A DNA stretch of 64,000 nucleotides from Allotamlana fucoidanivorans (GCF_045788535.1 NZ_CP074074.1:806001-870000), one strand, 5' to 3'. Positions 37,680-46,985 are shown, counted from the stretch's first letter. The notes: generated by a model from the letters alone, not told the origin. Numbers and translations: made by a program.

Positions 37680-39503
37680 ATGACTAAACAACAGGACGTA
37701 GGATTAGTTAACGCTAAGGAAGTAGCCAAAGCCATTCAGTTAAACAAGTATGGTTTTGTTGGCACGTTTATTGGCTGGCTTTTAATGAAAGTACTAAAAA
37801 TATCTACCCTTAATAAAATATACAAACGAAATAAACATTTAAGTGAAGTCCCCTTCCTTGATGCTATTCTGGGTGATTTCCAGATTAAATTTGAAATTCC
37901 TGAAGAAGATTTAAAACGGCTCCCGAAAGAAGGGGCGTATATTACCATTTCAAATCATCCGCTAGGTGGTATTGACGGTATTTTACTTTTAAAATTGATG
38001 CTTGAGCAGCGTGATGATTTTAAAATAATTGCCAACTTTTTATTGCATAGAATTGAACCTATGAAGCCCTACATCATGCCTGTTAACCCTTTTGAAGACA
38101 GAAAAGATGCTAAATCTAGTTTGACTGGGTTTAAAAATGCTATTCTACATTTAAGAAATGGGCATCCCTTAGGTATCTTTCCAGCAGGCGAAGTATCTAC
38201 TTATAAAGATGGAAAATTGGTAGTTGATAAACCGTGGGAAGAGGCCGCTATGAAACTTATTCAAAAAGCTGGTGTACCCGTAGTGCCTATTTATTTTCAT
38301 GCTAAAAACAGCAGGCTCTTTTACAAACTATCTCAAATCAGTGATACGTTTAGAACCGCTAAATTACCTTCGGAATTATTAACACAAAAAAATCGTGTTA
38401 TTAAGGTTAGAATTGGAAAACCCGTGTCTGTAGTCGACCAAAAAGAGCATGCAACACTACATGAATTCACTGAGTTTTTAAGGCGTAAAACCTATATGCT
38501 GGCCAATTCTTTTGAAGACAAGAAAAAAATGTTAGATAATTTGTCTTCATCTCTAAAAACACCGAGAGCGCCCAAAAACATTGTAACTCCTGTTGATTGC
38601 AATGTGATGACGCTTGAAGTGGAAGCTTTACGTAAATCGGATTGCAGGCTTCTACAAAGTAAAAACTACGAGGTATTTTTAGCGGAAGCTAACAAAATTC
38701 CTAATATATTAAGAGAAATTGGTAGGCTTAGAGAGATTACCTTTAGAGAAGTAGGCGAAGGCACCAATGAAGCCATTGACCTAGATCCTTTTGATGAGTA
38801 CTACCACCACATGTTCCTATGGGATAATGATAAAAAACTTTTGGCTGGTGCTTACCGCATGGGCTTAGGTTCCAGAATTTATGCTAAATATGGTATAAAT
38901 GGCTTCTACCTTCAAGATTTATTTCGGTTTGAACCCGAGCTTCATAAAATGATGAGCCAATCTATTGAAATGGGGCGCGCTTTCATCATAAAAGAGTACC
39001 AGCAAAAACCCATGCCTTTGTTTTTACTCTGGAAAGGTATTGTTCATACCACACTTCGCTTCCCAGAACATAAATATTTAATAGGTGGCGTGAGTATTAG
39101 TAATCAGTTTTCCAACTTCTCAAAATCGTTGATGATTGAGTTTATGAAATCGCATTACTATGACCCTTATATTGCGCAATACGTTCGGCCTAAAAAAGAG
39201 TTTAAAGTAAAACTAAAAGACGCTGATAAAGATTTTGTTTTTGATGAAACTGAGGCAGACTTAAATAAGTTTGATAAATTCATTGATGAAATTGAACCAG
39301 GAGCTTTACGTTTACCTGTTTTACTTAAAAAATACATCAAGCAAAATGCAAAATTGGTAGCCTTTAATGTAGACCCCCTTTTTAATAATGCCGTAGATGG
39401 CTTGATGTATATTAAAATTGCCGATTTACCAGAAAGTACTGTTCGCCCTGTTATGGAAGAGTTTCAGGCTGAACTAGAACGTAAGTTCACAGAGTCAAAA
39501 TAA
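37680..39503 (+). CDS. olsF: Bifunctional ornithine-lipid synthase (OlsF-type fused acyltransferase)
   Basis: A 607-residue fusion. The N-terminal half (about 60-280) is a PlsC/OlsA-like O-acyltransferase with the catalytic NHPLGGIDG motif near residue 94 and FPAGEVSTYKDG near 176. The C-terminal half (about 310-500) is an OlsB-like N-acyltransferase of the GNAT/hemolysin type (REIGRLREITFREVGEGTNE, then GAYRMGLG). Such fusions (OlsF of Flavobacterium johnsoniae and Serratia) make phosphorus-free ornithine lipids from ornithine and two acyl chains. There is no signal; it should act at the inner membrane. The name is inferred from domain order. Confidence 0.82.
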   Translation: MTKQQDVGLVNAKEVAKAIQLNKYGFVGTFIGWLLMKVLKISTLNKIYKRNKHLSEVPFLDAILGDFQIKFEIPEEDLKRLPKEGAYITISNHPLGGIDGILLLKLMLEQRDDFKIIANFLLHRIEPMKPYIMPVNPFEDRKDAKSSLTGFKNAILHLRNGHPLGIFPAGEVSTYKDGKLVVDKPWEEAAMKLIQKAGVPVVPIYFHAKNSRLFYKLSQISDTFRTAKLPSELLTQKNRVIKVRIGKPVSVVDQKEHATLHEFTEFLRRKTYMLANSFEDKKKMLDNLSSSLKTPRAPKNIVTPVDCNVMTLEVEALRKSDCRLLQSKNYEVFLAEANKIPNILREIGRLREITFREVGEGTNEAIDLDPFDEYYHHMFLWDNDKKLLAGAYRMGLGSRIYAKYGINGFYLQDLFRFEPELHKMMSQSIEMGRAFIIKEYQQKPMPLFLLWKGIVHTTLRFPEHKYLIGGVSISNQFSNFSKSLMIEFMKSHYYDPYIAQYVRPKKEFKVKLKDADKDFVFDETEADLNKFDKFIDEIEPGALRLPVLLKKYIKQNAKLVAFNVDPLFNNAVDGLMYIKIADLPESTVRPVMEEFQAELERKFTESK

Positions 39504-39530
39504 CTCTATTTTCAGCCCAAACCTTAAGTA

Positions 39531-40136
39531 TTAAAGACTTGAAAAAATATATTTCATCTCGGTAGCAATTTCTAAACTACGATTGAAATAGGTTTCCGTT
39601 TGTTCTGGTGTTCCATCAGACTTTTTTGGGTCTTCATACATTATAGCAAAACGTTTATCACAACCAGACACCATAGGACAAGCTTCATCGGCCGATGAAC
39701 ACGTCATGATAGCTGCAAAAGCTGATTTCGGATTAAAAGCATGATCAAAGGTCTTTGAAAAGGCTACTATAGCGGGTTCATTATCATCAAATTTAATGGC
39801 ATAAACAGGATTATCTCCTTCAGATAAATTACTTATTTGAAACCCCTGATTAACCAACGTTTCTCCTACTTTAGGAAACATGGCCGTTGCTTCCGTTCCT
39901 CCAGAATAGCAGCTTATCTTTTTAACGCCATATTGTGCCGCCATAGTCTGTGCCCAGACTTGTGACAGATGACTTCTACGCGAATTATGAGTACAAATAA
40001 AATTTAAACGTATAGGAGTCTTTCCTTTTATTTTTTCCTTTAAATATTCAATAACGGGTTGAAGTATTTGCTTTCTTTCTTCAGTAATGTTATCGGTATT
40101 TAGCGTATTGATAACTTCGGTAATTTTTTCAATCAT
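39531..40136 (-). CDS. arsC: ArsC-like low-molecular-weight phosphatase/arsenate reductase
   Basis: A 201-residue protein from ATG 40136 (MIEKITEV). The longer frame to 40190 overlaps the end of the DUF6428-like gene and is less likely. The phosphatase P-loop FICTHNSRRSHLSQVWAQ has the CX5RS signature near residue 50, and MTCSSADEACPMVSGCD provides later cysteines that could form the redox relay used by thioredoxin-coupled arsenate reductases. It is the last gene of an arsR-DUF6428-arsC cluster, which supports the arsenic role. Confidence 0.85.
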   Translation of the reverse strand: MIEKITEVINTLNTDNITEERKQILQPVIEYLKEKIKGKTPIRLNFICTHNSRRSHLSQVWAQTMAAQYGVKKISCYSGGTEATAMFPKVGETLVNQGFQISNLSEGDNPVYAIKFDDNEPAIVAFSKTFDHAFNPKSAFAAIMTCSSADEACPMVSGCDKRFAIMYEDPKKSDGTPEQTETYFNRSLEIATEMKYIFSSL

Positions 40137-40149
40137 AGTCCTTCTTATA

Positions 40150-40641
40150 TTAACAACATCCACTTTCTGGCGAACAACATGCAGATGCATCTACAATCTC
40201 CACTTCCTCAGGAAGCCCACAAGTTGATTTCGCCTTACAGTCGGTTTTTTCAGCCGCTAATTTAACAATTAACCTATCCCCATGTATTTCAAAATTGTTA
40301 ACAAACAACTGAGCGGTATGAAACTGTGAATTACCGTATTCAAATTTTATTTCAGAATGCAAATCATAAGGCTTCATAGTGCCGACTTTTTTAAAAATAC
40401 CAAGTGCTTTATACACACCCATAAATTCTGTTTTATTAAGTTCTGAAGGGCTTTCCCATAATTGCACCACCGTTTCATTCCAAGAATCCATTTGAGCTCC
40501 ACAATCTACAGCATCAATCCCTACATGCTTCACTTCTGTAATATGGTAGTTGGCTCCAACTAGTTTTTTAGGAGCATATTCAAATAATAGTGCTTTATTT
40601 TTATGAGCTTCTAATACTTCAAAAAAATCTTGTGTTTTCAT
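40150..40641 (-). CDS. DUF6428-like protein of arsenic clusters
   Basis: A 163-residue soluble protein. Its wording (LLFEYAPKKLVGANYHITEV, then GAQMDSWNETVVQLWES) fits DUF6428 proteins often found with arsR and arsC in Bacteroidota. The C terminus is cysteine-rich (CKAKSTCGLPEEVEI, then ACCSPESGCC), with at least six Cys in the last 35 residues, well suited to arsenite or metal binding. Biochemical function is unknown. It lies 13 bp before arsC and 49 bp after arsR on the same strand. Confidence 0.8.
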   Translation of the reverse strand: MKTQDFFEVLEAHKNKALLFEYAPKKLVGANYHITEVKHVGIDAVDCGAQMDSWNETVVQLWESPSELNKTEFMGVYKALGIFKKVGTMKPYDLHSEIKFEYGNSQFHTAQLFVNNFEIHGDRLIVKLAAEKTDCKAKSTCGLPEEVEIVDASACCSPESGCC

Positions 40642-40690
40642 GTTATTTTTATTTAATCTATTTCCAGTTTTTATGATCCCTTAAGGCGAT

Positions 40691-41014
40691 TTAGCAGCAA
40701 TTAGACTTAGTGGTATTGAAAAATGAATTAAGTTGATTTTGAATATCATTCCATCGAACCATATCAATACAATAGCACATGCGCTTCCCCTCTATTTCAC
40801 CTTTAAGTAAACCTAAACTTTTTAATTCCTTAAGATGCTGAGAAATGGTAGCTTGTGCTAAGCCAATTTCTTCAACAAGATCATTACATATACAGGCTTC
40901 CTGCTGACTTATATACTGCAGAATAGCAACACGAGCTGGGTGACCCAACACCTTAAAAAACTGTGCCAAATCATTCTGTCTATCTGTATATATTTGTGAT
41001 TTTGTTAATCCCAT
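40691..41014 (-). CDS. arsR: ArsR-family metalloregulatory repressor
   Basis: A 107-residue winged-helix regulator. KVLGHPARVAILQYI and the recognition helix AQATISQHLKELKSLGL are typical of ArsR/SmtB. The CICNDL motif near residue 45 is the alpha-3 metalloid site seen in ArsR (ELCVCDL in the E. coli protein), and extra cysteines (CYCIDM, then the C-terminal NCC) are present. It should repress its own cluster until arsenite or antimonite binds. A palindrome overlapping a -7 box lies just upstream. Confidence 0.92.
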   Translation of the reverse strand: MGLTKSQIYTDRQNDLAQFFKVLGHPARVAILQYISQQEACICNDLVEEIGLAQATISQHLKELKSLGLLKGEIEGKRMCYCIDMVRWNDIQNQLNSFFNTTKSNCC

Positions 41015-41027
41015 ATTTATAATTTAC

Positions 41028-41065
41028 ATATTGCAATATTACGATAATAAATCAAATTTCACAAA
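41028..41065 (-). promoter_or_regulatory. arsR promoter with candidate operator palindrome
   Basis: The 12-bp perfect palindrome atattgcaatat (41028-41039) overlaps TAATATTG (41041-41034), which approximates the -7 box. TTTG lies 20 bp further upstream (41065-41062). A repressor bound here would block RNA polymerase. Confidence 0.5.
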
Positions 41066-41170
41066 CAATTAATTCCTTAATTATGAATGTGTATTTTACT
41101 TTTTAAAAAATACAGCCTCAAAAAGCGCTAAAAAATCCTTATTTTGTTACATCACTAAAAATCATGACCA

Positions 41171-43435
41171 ATGAGATTATTACATGTTTGCTTAGGATTA
41201 GTTTTACCCTTTTTTGCTATAAGTCAATCTGATTATAAACCTACTACACCATTGCAATCACCAATTGATAAAAAAGTAGATTCATTATTAACGCTAATGA
41301 CTTTGGAAGAAAAAGTTGGACAAATGAATCAATATAATGGGTTTTGGGAAGTTACTGGCCCTGCTCCAACAGAAGGAAATGCCGCAAAAAAATATGAACA
41401 TTTACGCCAAGGCCTGGTGGGCTCAATGCTTAATGTAAGAGGTGTAAAAAATGTTTACGAAGTTCAAAAAATAGCAGTTGAAGAAACCCGATTAGGCATT
41501 CCGTTAATTATTGGATTTGATGTTATTCATGGCTATAAAACTATAAGTCCTATTCCCTTGGCCGAGTCAGCAAGTTGGGATTTAGAAGCCATTAAAAAAT
41601 CATCAAGTGTAGCGGCAGATGAATCTGCTGCCGCTGGTATAAACTGGACCTTTGCTCCTATGGTTGATATTTCACGAGATGCGCGCTGGGGACGTGTCAT
41701 GGAAGGTGCTGGTGAAGATGCGTTTCTTGGTTCAAAAATTGCGCAAGCAAGAGTTCAGGGCTTTCAAGGTGATAAACTCTCAGCCAACACCACTATTGCT
41801 GCCTGTGCAAAACACTTTGCTGCTTACGGATTTCCAGAAGCAGGACGAGACTACAACACCGTTGATATTGGCACATCTACATTATACAATCAAGTGTTCC
41901 CACCATTTAAAGCTGCAGCCGATAGTGACGTCAAAACGTTTATGAACGCATTTAACATTTTAAATGGTATTCCAGCTACCGGGAATGCGTTCTTACAACG
42001 CGATATTCTTAAAGGTAAATGGGGCTTTGAGGGCTTTGTTATTTCTGATTGGGGGTCGTTAAAAGAAATGATATCTCATGGTTTTGCTAAAGATTTAAAA
42101 CAAGTTGCTGAAATAGCAGTCAAAGCCGGATCGGATATGGATATGGAATCTTATGCCTATGTTAATGAACTTGTTAAATTGGTTAAAGATGGCGTTGTAA
42201 ACGAAGCTCTTGTTGATGATGCTGTCAAGCGTATTTTAAAAGTGAAATTTGAACTTGGGTTATTTGATGACCCATATAGATACTGTTCGTATGAGCGCGA
42301 ACAAACTATAGGCAAGCCTGAACACCATGAAGCTGTTTTAGACATGGCGAAAAAATCCATCGTCCTTTTAAAAAATGAAAACAAACAACTTCCTCTTAAA
42401 AAGGAAGGTTTAAAAATTGCGTTAATAGGAAGCTTGGCTAATGACAAAGACAGCCCAATTGGTAGTTGGCGTGCTGCAGCTGAACCCAATTCGGCCGTGT
42501 CAGTTTTAGAAGGCTTGAAAAAGCACTCTGCAAATACCATAATTTACAGCGAAGGAGTAAAAGTACTCACAAGCAATCCCGGGTTTACTGGAAAAGCCAA
42601 TATTAGCTATGATAAAAGTGGTTTTGCTGACGCCATAGCAACCGCTAAAAAGGCTGATGTTGTGGTTATGGTTTTGGGTGAACACGGTTTTCAAAGTGGA
42701 GAAGGCCGAAGTAGAGCCAACATTAACCTACCTGGTGTTCAACAAGAATTACTTGAAGCCGTATATGAAATTAATAAAAACATTGTATTGATACTTAATA
42801 ATGGTAGACCATTAGCAATTCCATGGGCCGCGCAACATATACCTTCAATAGTTGAAGCTTGGCACTTAGGCTCGCAAAGTGGTAATGCCATTGCTCAAGT
42901 GGTGTTTGGGGATTACAACCCCAGCGGAAAACTCACAATGTCTTTCCCAAGATCGGTTGGACAAGTACCAATTATGTATAACAGGTACAATACAGGACGA
43001 CCCGCAAACGCAGAAGACAACGTTTTTTGGTCCCATTATAGTGACGAAGAAAATTCGCCTCAATTTGTATTTGGTCATGGCTTAAGTTATTCTGAGTTTT
43101 CATACGAAGACCTTAACGTTACCGTCAATGCTGATTCAACACTATCCGTTTCAGTAAAAGTAACCAACACAAGCAGCATTGATGGAAAAGAGGTTGTACA
43201 ACTCTATATCCATGATAAAGTGGCCAGCGTAGTGCGGCCCATTAAAGAGTTAAAAGGGTTTGAATTGGTAGCCTTTGAAGCTGGTGAAACCAAAACTATT
43301 AGGTTTACCCTGACTGAGCAAGAATTAGGCTTTTTTAATAATTTGGGTCAATGGCGATTTGAACCTGGAGATTTTAAAATATTCATTGGAGGAAGTTCAA
43401 ATACAGTATTAGAAACCGAGGTAACCATAAAGTAA
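41171..43435 (+). CDS. bglX: Glycoside hydrolase family 3 beta-glucosidase (BglX-like)
   Basis: A 754-residue exported enzyme. The signal is MRLLHVCLGLVLPFFAISQ. The GH3 barrel contains AACAKHFAAYGFPEAGRDYN, and the nucleophile Asp293 lies in GFVISDWGSLKEM. The second alpha/beta domain includes GSWRAAAEPNSAV and GEHGFQSGEGRSRAN, and a fibronectin III-like domain ends the chain (VVQLYIHDKVASVVRPIKEL). It releases terminal beta-linked glucose or xylose in the periplasm. No SusC/D or other CAZyme is adjacent. A terminator follows. Confidence 0.94.
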   Translation: MRLLHVCLGLVLPFFAISQSDYKPTTPLQSPIDKKVDSLLTLMTLEEKVGQMNQYNGFWEVTGPAPTEGNAAKKYEHLRQGLVGSMLNVRGVKNVYEVQKIAVEETRLGIPLIIGFDVIHGYKTISPIPLAESASWDLEAIKKSSSVAADESAAAGINWTFAPMVDISRDARWGRVMEGAGEDAFLGSKIAQARVQGFQGDKLSANTTIAACAKHFAAYGFPEAGRDYNTVDIGTSTLYNQVFPPFKAAADSDVKTFMNAFNILNGIPATGNAFLQRDILKGKWGFEGFVISDWGSLKEMISHGFAKDLKQVAEIAVKAGSDMDMESYAYVNELVKLVKDGVVNEALVDDAVKRILKVKFELGLFDDPYRYCSYEREQTIGKPEHHEAVLDMAKKSIVLLKNENKQLPLKKEGLKIALIGSLANDKDSPIGSWRAAAEPNSAVSVLEGLKKHSANTIIYSEGVKVLTSNPGFTGKANISYDKSGFADAIATAKKADVVVMVLGEHGFQSGEGRSRANINLPGVQQELLEAVYEINKNIVLILNNGRPLAIPWAAQHIPSIVEAWHLGSQSGNAIAQVVFGDYNPSGKLTMSFPRSVGQVPIMYNRYNTGRPANAEDNVFWSHYSDEENSPQFVFGHGLSYSEFSYEDLNVTVNADSTLSVSVKVTNTSSIDGKEVVQLYIHDKVASVVRPIKELKGFELVAFEAGETKTIRFTLTEQELGFFNNLGQWRFEPGDFKIFIGGSSNTVLETEVTIK

Positions 43436-43443
43436 CAAAACAA

Positions 43444-43474
43444 AAAAGGACTTCATAAAGCGAAGTCCTTTTGT
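43444..43474. terminator. terminator between the GH3 gene and the TM2 gene
   Basis: aaaaggacttc/gaagtcctttt is a perfect 11-bp stem with a 7-nt loop between convergent genes. Confidence 0.87.
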
Positions 43475-43490
43475 AAATGGTTGCACAGGA

Positions 43491-43838
43491 TTAAAACCAA
43501 GGTTTCTTTCCTACCTGATAAGTGTTATAAAAATCGGCGTCCGATTTTGTTAAATAAATAATGCCTTCTATAAACCCAATGATACTAGCAACACCACATG
43601 TAAGTATGGTAGCTATTAGTAATATGAAACCTTCTTTGTTGTAACCCAAAATAAATTTATGAATACCAAAACCTCCTAAGAGAATGCCTAAAATGCCAGC
43701 CAACACTTTTTTATTGTCTGTTGAGGCAAATGTTTCTTTAGCGTTGTTAGCAAATTCAGAAGCGGTTTCTTTGGCTTCGTTAGCAAACTCATTGGCTTTT
43801 TCTTTTAAATTGTCATTGGTATTTTTGTGATCTGACAT
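43491..43838 (-). CDS. TM2-domain membrane protein
   Basis: A 115-residue protein. The N-terminal 45 residues are a charged, Ala-rich amphipathic helix repeated in phrasing (KANEFANEAKETASEFANNA). The C-terminal TM2 domain has two helices joined by the conserved turn (LGGFGIHKFILGYNKEGF, then GFIEGIIYLTKSDADFY). TM2 proteins have no agreed biochemical role. It follows the TSUP permease by about 55 bp and is probably the last gene of a minus-strand group. Confidence 0.85.
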   Translation of the reverse strand: MSDHKNTNDNLKEKANEFANEAKETASEFANNAKETFASTDNKKVLAGILGILLGGFGIHKFILGYNKEGFILLIATILTCGVASIIGFIEGIIYLTKSDADFYNTYQVGKKPWF

Positions 43839-43893
43839 GATAGTGAAGATTTTGATTAGACTTCAAAACTAATAAATTTTCACTACTAATTGA

Positions 43894-44658
43894 TTACCTA
43901 AACAACATAATTATACCTCCAAGAGCAGTAACAAAAAGTATAAACCGTCGGTAATTAATATTTGAAATAAATTTTACAATATACACCCCTAGAAAAAAAC
44001 CCGTAGTAACCACAGGTATTAATACCGCATTTAAAATCAAACTTTCTTTTGATACGGTGTTCCACACAAACATATGAAACGGCAGTTTAAATACATTTAT
44101 AATGAAGAACAACCAGGCCGCCGTACCAATAAATTCATTTTTTGGAAAACGCATGGCCAGAAAATAAATGTTTGAAATAGGTCCTGCTAAATTACCAATC
44201 ATAGTGGTAAATCCTGTTAAAAATCCCGTGCCACTTGAAAACCATGTATTTGTGGGTATCTGCTTTGATTTGCGGTTTTCCATAACAAACATAATCACCA
44301 CTGAAGCCAATATAATGACCGCCATTAACCGTTTGAATAAGGTTTCAGAAATATCATTTCCAATCCAAACACCCACCAAAACACCAATAATCATCCATGG
44401 TAAGAGTATTTTTATATATTTCCATTGGGCATGACTGTTGTAATAGGTTACCGCCAATATATCGGCACAAATAAGCTGAGGAAGCAAGATACCTGTTGAG
44501 GCTTTTTCGCCAAAAACGAAGGCCATGATCACCACTATGATGATACCAATGCCCTTGATACCTGATTTTGAAATACCCAATAAAAAAACGGCAAACCCAA
44601 CAAATAACCAATCTACTGTACTAAGGTTATAGGATTTTAAAATATCTAAATAAGCCAA
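43894..44658 (-). CDS. TauE/SafE (TSUP) family membrane permease
   Basis: A 254-residue protein with about eight transmembrane segments. The family repeat is visible: GISKSGIKGIGIIIVVIMA near the start, and SGTGFLTGFTTMIGNLAGPI near residue 145. TSUP proteins move small anions such as sulfite, sulfoacetate or sulfonates; the substrate is not predictable here. It is encoded 29 bp after a VOC protein on the same strand. Confidence 0.88.
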   Translation of the reverse strand: MAYLDILKSYNLSTVDWLFVGFAVFLLGISKSGIKGIGIIIVVIMAFVFGEKASTGILLPQLICADILAVTYYNSHAQWKYIKILLPWMIIGVLVGVWIGNDISETLFKRLMAVIILASVVIMFVMENRKSKQIPTNTWFSSGTGFLTGFTTMIGNLAGPISNIYFLAMRFPKNEFIGTAAWLFFIINVFKLPFHMFVWNTVSKESLILNAVLIPVVTTGFFLGVYIVKFISNINYRRFILFVTALGGIIMLFR

Positions 44659-44687
44659 ATGCTGTGATTAAATGTATCGGCCGAAAA

Positions 44688-45074
44688 TTACAAAAAAGCG
44701 CGGTCTATTGGTTCCCAAAGTTCTATTTTATTCCCTTCATTATCTAAAATCCACGCGAATTTACCGTATTCAAACTCTTGCATGTCGCCTACTATGGTAA
44801 CACCTTCATCTTTTAATGTTTCAAGTAATTCTTTTAGATGTTCAACCCTATAATTAAACATAAAGTCTTTCTGTACAGGCTGAAAGTATTCGGTATCTTC
44901 TGAAAAAGGGCTCCACTGTGTTGAGCAATCGTTTCCTTCTTTATCTTTCCACCAAAAGGTACAACCGTAATCATCTGTATTAAAACCTAAATGCTTTTTG
45001 TACCACTGTTTTGTTGCTTTTGGATCTTTGGTTTTAAAGAAAACTCCGCCAATTCCAGTTACGCGTTTTTTCAT
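44688..45074 (-). CDS. VOC/glyoxalase-fold protein
   Basis: A 128-residue protein with two beta-alpha-beta-beta-beta units. KKRVTGIGGVFFKTKDPKAT begins the fold and AWILDNEGNKIELWEP ends it, with the Glu that normally binds metal. An N-terminal His ligand is not obvious. The family includes glyoxalase I and antibiotic-resistance proteins, so no reaction is claimed. It is 8 bp after a second VOC gene. Confidence 0.85.
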   Translation of the reverse strand: MKKRVTGIGGVFFKTKDPKATKQWYKKHLGFNTDDYGCTFWWKDKEGNDCSTQWSPFSEDTEYFQPVQKDFMFNYRVEHLKELLETLKDEGVTIVGDMQEFEYGKFAWILDNEGNKIELWEPIDRAFL

Positions 45075-45082
45075 TTTTTTAG

Positions 45083-45454
45083 TTATACATGTTGGTCAAT
45101 AAGAATCGTATTACCATCAGGATCATACAACACAATACTTCCTGGACCAGAACTGTTTTTATCTACTTCGCGCTCTAATGTGATGTTATGTTTTTTTAAA
45201 TGATCTTGAATGCTTCTTACATCATCATAAGATGCAAGGGCATTAGCATTCTCATCCCAACCAGGGTTGAAGGTTAAAATATTTTGCTCAAACATTCCTT
45301 GAAATAACCCTATAATACTATTTCCATTTTTCATGATTACATAATGTTGATCAATATCTCCCGCAAACAGGCTAAACCCTAAACGCTCATAAAATATCTT
45401 AGACACTTTAATGTCTTTAACATTTAAACTGACTGAAAATGCTCCTAGTTTCAT
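45083..45454 (-). CDS. VOC/glyoxalase-fold protein
   Basis: A 123-residue protein, distinct from its neighbour. AFSVSLNVKDIKVSKIFYER starts the fold. SIIGLFQGMFEQNILTFNPG and SIVLYDPDGNTILIDQHV follow, ending in His-Val. It resembles glyoxalase-superfamily proteins of extradiol dioxygenase type, without a sure metal triad. Co-directional with the DUF1801-like gene 20 bp upstream and the VOC gene 8 bp downstream. Confidence 0.85.
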   Translation of the reverse strand: MKLGAFSVSLNVKDIKVSKIFYERLGFSLFAGDIDQHYVIMKNGNSIIGLFQGMFEQNILTFNPGWDENANALASYDDVRSIQDHLKKHNITLEREVDKNSSGPGSIVLYDPDGNTILIDQHV

Positions 45455-45474
45455 AAATACTAAAGTTTAATGGT

Positions 45475-45933
45475 TTAATTCTTTTTGATATTAGATTCAT
45501 AAATAGCAATCCACTTCTGAACCGATATTTTTTCACAGAGTTCAGCAATAAGGGCAAAGGGTATGGTGTCTATCTTTTTAAAACGAATACAACTTTTACC
45601 CATATCTAATTTTCCCAAGCAATACTTCGGATACTCCTTAACAAACCAATCCTGTATTTCGGGCACAGCATATATACCACTGTGATATAAATTTATAGAG
45701 TTTTTTTGTGACGCAAAACTCATAAAAGGTAAGGGCTCTTTAGGATTGCAATGGTACCCGTTTGGATAAATACGGTGCGGAACAAAATAGCCAATCATGC
45801 CATATTGCATGCCCTCTTCAAAACCTTCGGGAAGATTATTTTTTATTGTTTCCCTAAGTTGTTTGGCAGCACTTTGGCGGTCTTGAGGAATTTGAGAAAT
45901 ATAATCTTCAGGAGAATTAGCTTGGTACTGCAT
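45475..45933 (-). CDS. DUF1801 (YdhG-like) protein
   Basis: A 152-residue protein. SPEDYISQIPQDRQSAAKQL and then NLPEGFEEGMQYGMIGYFVP are the recognisable DUF1801 features, and GKLDMGKSCIRFKKIDTIPF the C-terminal one. Related proteins are annotated as frataxin-like iron-binding or as of unknown function. No metal site can be assigned. It heads the DUF1801-VOC-VOC-TSUP group. Confidence 0.85.
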   Translation of the reverse strand: MQYQANSPEDYISQIPQDRQSAAKQLRETIKNNLPEGFEEGMQYGMIGYFVPHRIYPNGYHCNPKEPLPFMSFASQKNSINLYHSGIYAVPEIQDWFVKEYPKYCLGKLDMGKSCIRFKKIDTIPFALIAELCEKISVQKWIAIYESNIKKN

Positions 45934-45957
45934 CTTGTAAAACTTTAGATACTAAAG

Positions 45958-46893
45958 TTAACAAAATTTTGCTTTTATTTTATCTACAATGGTTTGGGCT
46001 AATTTTTCTTTGCTCTCAACAGTCCACCCCGCAACATGCGGCGTAAGCAATACATTTTCTGCCTGAATTACATACTGAAAAGCCTCTGGTAATTCAGACG
46101 AGAACAGCGTTTCAAATGAGGCTTTCTCATATTCCAAAACATCTAAACCTGCTCCTAAAATTTTACCAGATTGTAATGCTTCAACTAAATCTGCAGTCAC
46201 TACACTTTTTCCTCTAGCTGTATTAATAAACCAGAACGACTGTTTAAAATCATTGATAAATTGTGCATTGATCATCCCCAGAGTCAAAGGAGTTTGCGGC
46301 GTATGCAAACTAACCACCTCAACCTTTTTTTGAAATTCTTCAAGTGAAACCTGTTTTGCATTCTCATCACCTACATCTTCCTTAATATCATAACACAACA
46401 CCTGTACATCAAAACCACGGAGTTTCTTAGCAAAGGCTTTTCCCATATTACCGTACCCTATAAGCCCTATTGTTTTGCCATCTAATTCTACACCGCGATT
46501 AGCTTCCCGCAACCATTTACCTTCCCTTACTTCTCTGTCGGCTTTATTAAGTTTATTAAATAACGACAGTAACATTCCTAAAGCATGTTCTCCTACGGCA
46601 TTTCGGTTACCTTCTGGAGCCGCAATAAGTGTAATACCTTTGCTATTAGCATAGTCACAATCAATATTTTCTAAACCTGCTCCTACCCGACCTATAAACT
46701 TTAGATTGGTCGCAGCATCTAAAAATGACTTGTCAATAGTAAATCGGCTTCGTATTACAATACCATCATAGCTTGAAATTTTCTTTTCTATATCTACTTT
46801 TGATGAAGTATAATCTTCGTCATTGGCAAACCCAAGATCTCGCAATTGATTGATTAAAAGGTCGTGATTGGTATCAAGGTGAAGGATCTTCAT
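45958..46893 (-). CDS. D-2-hydroxyacid dehydrogenase (phosphoglycerate dehydrogenase-like)
   Basis: A 311-residue NAD-dependent oxidoreductase. The Rossmann motif is TIGLIGYGNMGKAFAKKL near residue 142. The catalytic Arg is in INTARGKSVV, the Glu in DVLEYEKASFE, and the His in LLTPHVAGWT near residue 291. It lacks the C-terminal ACT domain of E. coli SerA, so it may be a short SerA or another 2-hydroxyacid dehydrogenase. The neighbouring genes give no pathway context. Confidence 0.87.
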   Translation of the reverse strand: MKILHLDTNHDLLINQLRDLGFANDEDYTSSKVDIEKKISSYDGIVIRSRFTIDKSFLDAATNLKFIGRVGAGLENIDCDYANSKGITLIAAPEGNRNAVGEHALGMLLSLFNKLNKADREVREGKWLREANRGVELDGKTIGLIGYGNMGKAFAKKLRGFDVQVLCYDIKEDVGDENAKQVSLEEFQKKVEVVSLHTPQTPLTLGMINAQFINDFKQSFWFINTARGKSVVTADLVEALQSGKILGAGLDVLEYEKASFETLFSSELPEAFQYVIQAENVLLTPHVAGWTVESKEKLAQTIVDKIKAKFC

Positions 46894-46985
46894 AAGTTAT
46901 AAAATCTTCATTTTCTGAAGATGCATTTTATTGTTAAAAGTAAAAAAGTATGTGATACTGAAACAAGCCCAGCGAACCGAGCATT

